In this document: positions 9,501 through 12,879 of the stretch, in pieces | How the letters are laid out: each line of letters opens with the position of its first letter | Position numbering within the stretch: the stretch's first letter is position 1 | DNA from: Trichomonas tenax | Lineage: Eukaryota > Parabasalia > Trichomonadida > Trichomonadidae | Direction of reading: 5' to 3' | Assembly (NCBI GenBank): GCA_023091735.1 | Contig: JALKBU010001304.1 | Location: forward strand, 1 to 12,879 | Length of the DNA stretch: 12,879 bases | Program-made: the position numbers and the translations under genes | The notes under the pieces: generated by a model | Seen by the model: only the letters and a program-made list of their open reading frames with translations | Told to the model about the DNA's origin: nothing | Databases searched by the model: none

Positions 9501-9633
9501 TTGGATCATTTTCGGCGAAGAGATTGAAGATGAAATTATGACTGTTTCAGATCTACGAACATCACTCATTATGGCGAACATTAACACTGTCGACAATACG
9601 CCCGAAGAATGGCTTTCGAAGCAGTTTCAGTGA
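3547..9633 (+). CDS. UBR4/BIG/Pushover-family E3 ubiquitin ligase, short form without a recognisable UBR box
   Basis: An intact 2028-codon intronless ORF. Family relatives transfer ubiquitin using a C-terminal hemi-RING with the E2 UBE2A/RAD6. Seen here, in order: a helical, probably solenoid N-terminus (1-475); CMIC at 481-484 leading into a beta-rich domain (about 485-600); four Cys pairs at C607/C610, C622/C625, C632/C635 and C648/C651, a zinc-binding segment strongly like UBR4 (IYQCRNCRNINYG); a CYNC pair at 775-778; a disordered acidic linker (about 1129-1215); the core MELLVNNNIISLDL from 1306, nearly identical in UBR4; a Lys/Ala-rich helix (about 1666-1710); then the hemi-RING with C1712, C1715, THF at 1744-1746, H1750, H1752, C1753, H1754, EWEAA and C1779/C1783-N. 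Helices follow to the end. Human UBR4 is about 5200 residues; the N-terminal half, including the UBR box, has no counterpart. The first ATG is used, with stops upstream. Confidence 0.93.
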   Translation: MQKFLSIERNPNSKVPRIQKLLDHIGGDKNEGFFKLANSLFNSSNLNPTYSLVALKDIVGLSPLNLGSEYDEEKINPQSSFKWLYLIYSLAVKQLSPDLEIEQGKIEFLFSKFLDFISKSDHSKPFVFPFICGILCTAAHILDETNLFPQNFISDTAFDTFYKLISLESVPDIEKTIVTSDFSESSILSFCLPLSLEFISQMNVFHDLKSLLATSVIRILIRILPKALPKNIQDFQHIIQPFVVKSVTKQAGEAALILLFNGDENAAYRFSDKICYSSLVKVIEELYKTSKQFTTSLSYFDSIRLSKKLKNLQDLTMIRPKFWIEYLQEEAELKSILCSLATSGYDQDFIVATVSLLRIGEVKVNHQLILFLLQLLISSSLSVLREESSKLLLFNYEDVIPEIPKILPEVSNCGSRSETFFAFLKELIPKLGDKAAFVLNSIQNSIVQENNSLKKLPNSFLYSQISQYIDLSASYLDTRPCMICNNPEIIATRYSLSEIREYIKFTHDQIFVKLNTPLILQSFDLSFYVKKPTRLPRTVKFYVSSQELNDPIELTSEKPQWTHVCDLKFEKDSTSANINLPLSLFATCIQFHYTDFWEEAEGTRQTCPICHNGTPDPRSGICPNCHENIYQCRNCRNINYGHLDGFLCSECGSSRYVSFETHITAIRSFSHTHISNENECDSSLTKADELLADAHKYFGQLSSYRKDIDNVLSPTNQATASGKTSKLLDLYNSKCRNVFNQLTQVVQHVCSIRSAVGKYKNKISATLSHADFNSCYNCRKTYLSKALSFLGSLTDLETIKLNKDNVDIPKLLIDFADNPLFGTISINSLTNYCRINTELTNRIIEWFTNSLPNPSHALVNLVCSLEAIDDDQRSKRLHMLVSSLNSCVKYLSTSPSFTPLVFQPIFEAICKSPLLVRDNSRYTKVVILNSILKNKQLEKSIQILDLFSTELIHTLLIDCNSEIVRELMAAMLKESSDLSTTLQHKVFEIVYRIIKDKNEFAEEQLQAYDVLQHIIVSSRIIKIYAYFSGFFDTLTKVLETEVDKVVATEGALVLDLNVGIGIHTLVNLINSFVHNHAITRYIITRKAESAENFIQCYFKLRSLIVQRSKHLDDSLNSLKEFALTMMSKEFNLDNDDEPVKPTPTNDDANNNSTTQSMDDFQEDDNGYEDHYDDYGDMEDEDRPANPPQQTQAEPPSSPPKNTEDEPPVTSLNTRGPQLMMRAATHCIKLYPEIAIRELASIAFPVKVSRNVPIVCKKFPSQEYFFPGRLSSSPVMSAKIGTLMRHIKIKICQEVGMTGLIDDDHSMELLVNNNIISLDLAIEDVYTKVWEPHHGSSNMVVVARIQGLGGEGTEPMITSFPHEESEEEDPEVKFAYTTSLIESGGLLQLLNATQIDLTQKSLESLTKLLDAFVQVPKNREALHNMDAVDKLFNLMKRLVEGSDVSLFSSILSIATCLINDEMSTFTHPDEKIKFIFLSLETQLVRSNNKLVSPILALVPRLAAGSKDLMEHVVGIFLEKIKPEGDVNMFEKPASLYMLNGFAEFARAIPATQEGNEVRSLLMQHKLIDQGFAYLEKVFPVGLSITSPEWQNGVNEPSVAAVLKLLSGLVRGYETAQKEFVINESSRILFLISLSNVASTTNIGEYASHVISCACESPSVISETIDGIKKKMAQEAKSKAQADREEAIAKSNEQINNELLKMLNDISDDTEWQCVICKEPPEEHPDQPLYLYVYSNRIGDYNNTATHFILVHKHCHQNTKTTDQRGRHTLNEWEAAMVRNCERPCNALFPLQTPSMSSSDYLSRLSSYVSDQCAGSCDVFKAVWFDVTQHIRNFATNTNISFSNGGGSVPNVVALIPFLIHAGFVALGENTKPYESKMERMLSSGEDPESAAALSLWTLNPEEFRAVKHKLLLNILRADQATTFEKAKKALIFIIFISRAFEMLYKDSGLEAEFKDGNIVISPKDKQKNAENVKELVVNNALNTKNDWIIFGEEIEDEIMTVSDLRTSLIMANINTVDNTPEEWLSKQFQ

Positions 9634-9634
9634 T

Positions 9635-9638
9635 TAAA
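9635..9638 (+). terminator. UAAA polyadenylation-type signal after the UBR4-like gene
   Basis: TAAA occurs two bases after the TGA stop and is followed by a T-rich tract (TATTTATTTTCTTC). This agrees with the trichomonad pattern of very short 3' UTRs with UAAA near the stop. It is a short motif in AT-rich DNA, so confidence is moderate. Confidence 0.4.
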
Positions 9639-10056
9639 TATATTTATTTTCTTCTATTTCTATCTTTTTATTGTTAAATTATAATATCGAATGATTTATT
9701 CAAAATTATATTATTTAATATCATCATCCAAATGGATTTCTCTATGCGAGCAACGCAATGACAATTATATTCTTTTCCTAGAATATATTATGTCAACATT
9801 TTTTATTTATCACATCACACATCGATAGAAATCAACAGAATTAATGGTGAAAAAATTCAGACACATTCTTCTTTGTTGATTAACGATTCAATAGAAGAAA
9901 GAATAAAAATAAAATAAATTCGACAAAGAATATAAAAAATGATAACAGTCCAAAAAATGTTTATTTTATTCGTAAACATGAAAATAATTTGAAATGTCAT
10001 TCACTTTAACATATTGAAACTATTCTAAGTATAGAATTGTTTAGGAAGATTTCATT
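9639..10056. other. AT-rich spacer between the UBR4-like gene and the beta-helix relic
   Basis: About 420 bases with no convincing gene on either strand. On the minus strand two overlapping frames around 9880-10000 give short hydrophobic readings rich in Phe, Leu and Ile. One could be the remnant membrane anchor of the broken minus-strand gene next door, but T-rich DNA produces such readings by chance, so none is called. Confidence 0.5.
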
Positions 10057-11047
10057 TCAGCAAATGCTCATAGAAAGAGGGAGTGAGAGAACGGCTTTAG
10101 AAACAACACAAAAAATCTCATGAAGATATTCGTGTTTTCTGATGTTTGTGATGTTGTTTCGATCTTTGATTGGACCAAATAAAACAATATTACAAGATTC
10201 AGTTGAAATTGGTTGATGAAGTGTTTCGATTGGATTAACAGAATAAAATTTTAATTCATCAATGAAACAGTTTTTAACTGTTCCATAACCATAACTATTT
10301 GCATTATGTTGATAAATAATGTATTGACAAGTGTTATTGAAAATGTTGCAGTTTTCAATGTGAATTGGGTTCCATGCAGAAATTAAATAATCAGTGATAT
10401 TATTTTCGAAAACATTTGAGTACGTGAATTGATAAGAATAAGAATCAGAATCTGTATTGGCATTACGCAAGCATTGATCATTTCCTGTATTTCCTTTGAA
10501 ATAACAAAAACTAATGTTGACGTTTTGTAATGAAAGTAAAGTGCAATAAGCTGATCCTAAATATCCTTTATTGTTGCTGCAATTCGTGCATGTGTAACGG
10601 ATGATGCCATAACATTGATCTGTTGTGTAATATTTATCAATTATTCCACATTCTGACAATGAACTTTCGTCAATAAAATTATAAAATGCAGATTTAGAAA
10701 CTAATTCACAATAACAATGTTGTCCATCTGATGAAGAAGTAGATTTGATGGAACAAAATCGATGTTGGACAATAGAACTGTTTCCGTTAACGTAAACAGG
10801 TTGTGTGTTGTTCGAAAATGTGCATTCACTATGGAGGATTTCGATATTGTTCTTTTGTATTTTGATGCTTTGTGAAGTGGATTCGAATTGACTCCGAAAA
10901 ACGAAGATTTCAGAATTTGAAGCAACTATTGGGTTATGTGCAGTGATAGCAGAAGGAGGAGTGCCGCCGTAGTAAAGCTGCCAAACTTCGAGAGGAGGAT
11001 TGTCACAGTGAATCACAGAACGAGAAAATCAACGTTGATTTTCTCAT
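10057..11047 (-). pseudogene. Beta-helix-type surface protein gene, frameshifted near its start and probably 3'-truncated
   Basis: The main body (11016 down to 10057) reads about 319 codons without a stop but has no ATG: its first in-frame codons follow a TGA and the apparent start is GTG. An ATG at 11047-11045 opens MRKSTLIFSFCDSL, a short hydrophobic leader like a signal peptide, then hits TGA. It is one base out of frame with the body, so a single indel between about 11016 and 11031 has probably split the gene. The body is rich in Asn, Ser, Tyr and Cys with repeated short strands and turns (NNIEILHSECTFSNN, NVNISFCYFKGNTG, HIENCNIFNNTC). This is the periodic pattern of right-handed parallel beta-helix surface proteins, a large family type in trichomonads. 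No transmembrane anchor follows, and the last 30 residues lose the pattern. A sequencing error could also explain the frameshift. Confidence 0.6.
11022..11045. repeat. Perfect 24-bp palindrome
   Basis: GAGAAAATCAAC is followed at once by its exact reverse complement GTTGATTTTCTC, with no spacer. It overlaps the putative first codons of the minus-strand beta-helix gene (codons 1-9, just after the ATG), next to where the reading frame is lost and close to the boundary with rearranged DNA. Palindromes of this length can extrude as cruciforms and promote breaks, which fits the junction-rich neighbourhood. It may instead be a binding site or an accident of the coding sequence. Confidence 0.85.
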
Positions 11048-11182
11048 TTTTATGGCATAAAAATTATTTTACGTCTTTAGAATTTGATTTATGTGGCATA
11101 TGACAAATATTCAAAATTGAAGATCGAAAATAGTTTAATAAATATCAGTCGCATTATTTCGAATTATGTGGATTTCTATCCA

Positions 11183-11317
11183 TTCGAAATGCTTTTCAAA
11201 GATTCAGGTCTTGAAGCAGAATTTAAAGATGGAAACATCATCATCTCACCAAAGGACAAGCAAAAGAATGCAGAGAATGTCAAAGAATTAGTTGTCAATA
11301 ATGCATTGAACACTAAG
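11183..11317 (+). pseudogene. 135-bp duplicated fragment of the UBR4-like gene 3' region
   Basis: This matches 9361-9495 of the UBR4-like gene end to end without gaps; I count 6 differences in 135 bases. It encodes FEMLFKDSGLEAEF through VVNNALNTK, corresponding to residues 1939-1983. Four differences are silent and two are conservative replacements (Tyr to Phe, Val to Ile). The reading frame stays open, and an open frame without an ATG runs from 11084 to 11346 through it. The 99 bases before it encode LIYVAYDKYSKLK and NSLINISRIISNYVDFYP, unrelated to the UBR4-like gene at this point and not recognised. Directly after it comes Maverick polymerase sequence. A piece of 45 codons cannot make ligase function; it is a relic of duplication or a chimeric join. 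Confidence 0.9.
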
Positions 11318-11321
11318 ATGC

Positions 11322-11976
11322 ATACAAGAAGCATTCTTTACTCTTGATAATGCTAAATATTGGTATTTAGTTTTTATTTATGATTTCATGTATAAGTGCA
11401 TGGATGTGAATAAATTTCATTTTATTGAGGGCGACACTGACTCATCATATTGGGCGATTGCAGGTGATCCATCACTTCCTAACACTCAATCATTTCAGGC
11501 AATCGTCAAAAATAAAATATTTTATGATAGATACATTTACCAATTTGCACCTTTTGATTTCTTCTGTTTTAATGATAAATTCAAACTAAAATTAAATAAT
11601 AAGGCAGAAGAAAAAGCACATGAAAAGAAATTATTAGGTCTTTCCATCGAAAAACAGGGTGATAATATGATTGAATTATGTCCTAAATGCTACACATCAT
11701 TTAATGGTTAATTAGGAACTTGTTCATTTAAACATTTAGCCCTAAAAATGAAGGGTGTATCAATGAAACAAAGCAAGCAATTAACATCCGATAAATACCT
11801 AAATGTTGTTAAAAATGGAGACACTTATGACGGCGAAAATATAGGTTTACAATTAAAGAATGGACAAATGACAAGATTATCAATCAATAAAACAGCATTA
11901 ATGGGTTCACATACGAAAGCCGTAGTTGATAAAAATTGATGTTGCATGCCATTTATTGTGGATGCTAAGTATAATT
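11322..11976 (+). pseudogene. Protein-primed family B DNA polymerase (Maverick type), C-terminal part, two in-frame stops
   Basis: One frame runs from about 11322 (IQEAFFTLDNAKYWYL) to TAA at 11974-11976. It holds the palm motif C, EGDTDSSYW, with the catalytic Asp-Thr-Asp at 11433-11441. A CPKC pair lies near 11680, followed by a thumb-like segment (KMKGVSMKQ, LQLKNGQMTRLSI, HTKAVV) as in Maverick and adenovirus-like polymerases. TAA at 11709-11711 and TGA at 11937-11939 interrupt it without changing frame, and similarity continues past both, so these are point-mutation stops. The exonuclease domain and motifs A and B are missing because the gene is cut at the join with the UBR4 fragment. 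The polymerase would have copied the element's own DNA; this copy cannot be active. The readings starting at 11388 and 11748 are parts of this one gene. Confidence 0.85.
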
Positions 11977-12069
11977 AAATTCTTTTATTTTTGATAAATA
12001 AATATAGATGTTATCATTGATGATTTAGTACGTACCAATCCGTATTTATCATATTATGATTTAAAATCT

Positions 12070-12651
12070 ATGCTCCAAAAATATGATAAAAATATTACAG
12101 GTGATGGTATGGATAACTTATACCCAAAATACAAAAATGTAGTTAAAAAGAGGCATGATTATGTAATGAATAACATAAAAACTAAAACTAATGATAAAAA
12201 GTATACACAAGATAAAACTAAATCACAACTGAAACAACTGAAAGATTTCAGGGATCCAATAATAACTGATAAAGATATTGATGAGTTGTTTAGACTCTAT
12301 CAATTACAGACTGGAGTGAAAAATACCGCTCAAATACAGGATATCATTAATAATGCTCAAGCTATAATTTATGATACATTAGTGAAACCCTCAAAAGTTT
12401 CATTATTAACTGATGCACAATTGATAGAATTCATTTTAAATCATAAAATAGAAGCAGCAAAATATATCAAACCATTATATTCGGCTTATTTAAAACAAAT
12501 GAACCGTATGCATCCTGAACTAAATGATAAACCACCCAAAACTCAACACATTAAAGCTGATAAAATAAAAGTACCAAAACGGCTTGAAAGCCTTGAGGGT
12601 ATTGGTCCTGAACCTCCTAAAATAAATTTATCATCATTTAATATTCCCTAG
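12070..12651 (+). CDS. Hypothetical lysine-rich protein of the Maverick remnant
   Basis: A 193-codon uninterrupted ORF, about 100 bases after the dead polymerase on the same strand. The frame is open back to 11998 and reads plausibly before the ATG (NIDVIIDDLVRTNPYLSYYDLKS), so the original start may have been an ATG now seen as ATA at 11998. The current first ATG would then give a protein shortened by about 24 residues. The product is basic and mostly helical: a Lys-rich region at about 20-60 (KNVVKKRHDYV, NDKKYTQDKTKSQ), helices at about 70-150, then a Pro/Lys tail (NDKPPKTQHIKADKIKVPK) ending SLEGIGPEPPKINLSSFNIP. No signal peptide, membrane segment, zinc site or enzyme motif is visible. 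Position and AT-rich codons suggest a Maverick gene, perhaps structural or DNA-binding, but I do not recognise the family. Confidence 0.6.
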   Translation: MLQKYDKNITGDGMDNLYPKYKNVVKKRHDYVMNNIKTKTNDKKYTQDKTKSQLKQLKDFRDPIITDKDIDELFRLYQLQTGVKNTAQIQDIINNAQAIIYDTLVKPSKVSLLTDAQLIEFILNHKIEAAKYIKPLYSAYLKQMNRMHPELNDKPPKTQHIKADKIKVPKRLESLEGIGPEPPKINLSSFNIP

Positions 12652-12661
12652 TTAGTTATAT

Positions 12662-12706
12662 GATGTTCGCATCCCTTGAGTCTTCGCCTCGAGCTCTGCG
12701 AACATC
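12662..12706 (+). terminator. Strong two-stem hairpin just after the stop, possible 3'-end signal
   Basis: GATGTTCGCA (12662-12671) pairs perfectly with TGCGAACATC (12697-12706). Inside, after a 3-by-3 internal loop, CTTGAG (12675-12680) pairs with CTCGAG (12688-12693) with one G-T wobble, closing a 7-base loop TCTTCGC. It begins 11 bases after the TAG stop of the preceding ORF and is followed by TTTTTAAATATATTT. It is GC-rich in AT-rich surroundings, so it is unlikely to be chance. Mimivirus transcripts end at hairpins after genes; a similar role in this virus-like element is inference. Confidence 0.6.
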
Positions 12707-12749
12707 TTTTTAAATATATTTACGACAGAATTAATGTTACAAGTTAGTT

Positions 12750-12760
12750 CCCCCCCCCCC
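12750..12760. repeat. Run of 11 consecutive C residues
   Basis: A pure C homopolymer in otherwise AT-rich noncoding sequence. Such runs are prone to replication slippage and to sequencing length errors, so the exact count should be treated with caution. Confidence 0.9.
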
Positions 12761-12861
12761 ATATAGAAAATAAATTTTAGAATTACTTACAAATTAACGT
12801 TAATTTTATTTTAAAAACTCCTGATTAAATAAATGTATTCAGTTTTGAAAATAATCCACGA

Positions 12862-12879
12862 CTTCGCCACGAGTTCTGT
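12862..12879 (+). repeat. Second, partial copy of the hairpin core, cut by the window end
   Basis: CTTCGCCACGAGTTCTGT matches CTTCGCCTCGAGCTCTGC at 12682-12699 at 15 of 18 positions. That part of the first copy is the hairpin loop, inner right arm and start of the outer right arm. The 5' arm equivalents are not seen before this copy, and the 3' part is off the window. It suggests a repeated element about 180 bases apart. Confidence 0.5.

Larger units (their letters stand above)
11318..12879 (+). mobile_element. Maverick/Polinton DNA transposon remnant (internal part, runs off the window)
   Basis: Identified by the polymerase B relic at its left end. It starts abruptly inside the polymerase gene, right at the UBR4 fragment, with no terminal inverted repeat, so the left end of the element is missing. 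It then carries an intact small ORF, a hairpin and a C run, and continues past the window edge. Mavericks are large virus-like transposons with protein-primed polymerase, integrase, ATPase, protease and capsid genes, and are very abundant in Trichomonas vaginalis. None of the other marker genes is in the window. The right boundary is arbitrary; that everything after 11976 belongs to the same element is inference from continuity and composition. Confidence 0.7.

Noticed and set aside
9880..10000. Minus-strand hydrophobic stretch that could be a membrane anchor
   Set aside because: Two frames look hydrophobic because the DNA is T-rich on that strand; it is not connected to the beta-helix frame and stops intervene.
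11084..11347. 87-codon ORF as an independent gene
   Set aside because: It has no ATG start (first codon TTG) and is a chimera of an unknown segment, a UBR4 fragment and the edge of the polymerase relic.

Overview
The window looks like nuclear DNA of a trichomonad parabasalid (Trichomonas or Tritrichomonas; I cannot tell which). The evidence is very AT-rich intergenic DNA, long uninterrupted genes with no visible introns, UAAA-type 3' signals at or just after stop codons, a decayed cysteine-rich surface-type gene, a broken beta-helix-type surface gene, and remains of a Maverick/Polinton element.

Layout. At 1-125 is the 3' end of a thioredoxin-like gene with strongly GC-biased codons, as in highly expressed trichomonad genes. 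A 1.5-kb AT-rich stretch follows with no supportable gene. At 1695-2075 is a small Pro/Tyr-rich protein with two membrane segments. At 2468-3191 is a decayed cysteine-rich gene with frameshifts and stops. The main gene is 3547-9633, one open frame of 2028 codons. It is clearly a UBR4/BIG/Pushover-family E3 ubiquitin ligase, recognised by its C-terminal hemi-RING zinc site and by the family's central zinc-binding and conserved core segments. It is far shorter than animal UBR4 or plant BIG (about 5000 residues), and I see no UBR box.

Downstream (about 10-12.9 kb) is a patchwork of broken pieces. On the minus strand is a beta-helix-type surface gene whose likely ATG is one base out of frame with its body. 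Its first codons form a perfect 24-bp palindrome. Next comes a 135-bp copy of the 3' part of the UBR4-like gene (129/135 identical). That copy is joined directly to the 3' part of a Maverick protein-primed DNA polymerase B gene with two in-frame stops. After it come an uninterrupted 193-codon ORF of unknown function, a strong two-stem hairpin just past its stop, an 11-base C run, and the start of a second copy of the hairpin core cut off by the window edge.

The genes do not form an operon. The intact ones (thioredoxin-like, small membrane protein, UBR4-like) appear to be independent units, and the region after 9.7 kb is rearranged, transposon-associated DNA. The most noteworthy items are the short UBR-box-less UBR4-like ligase and the UBR4-fragment/Maverick chimera.
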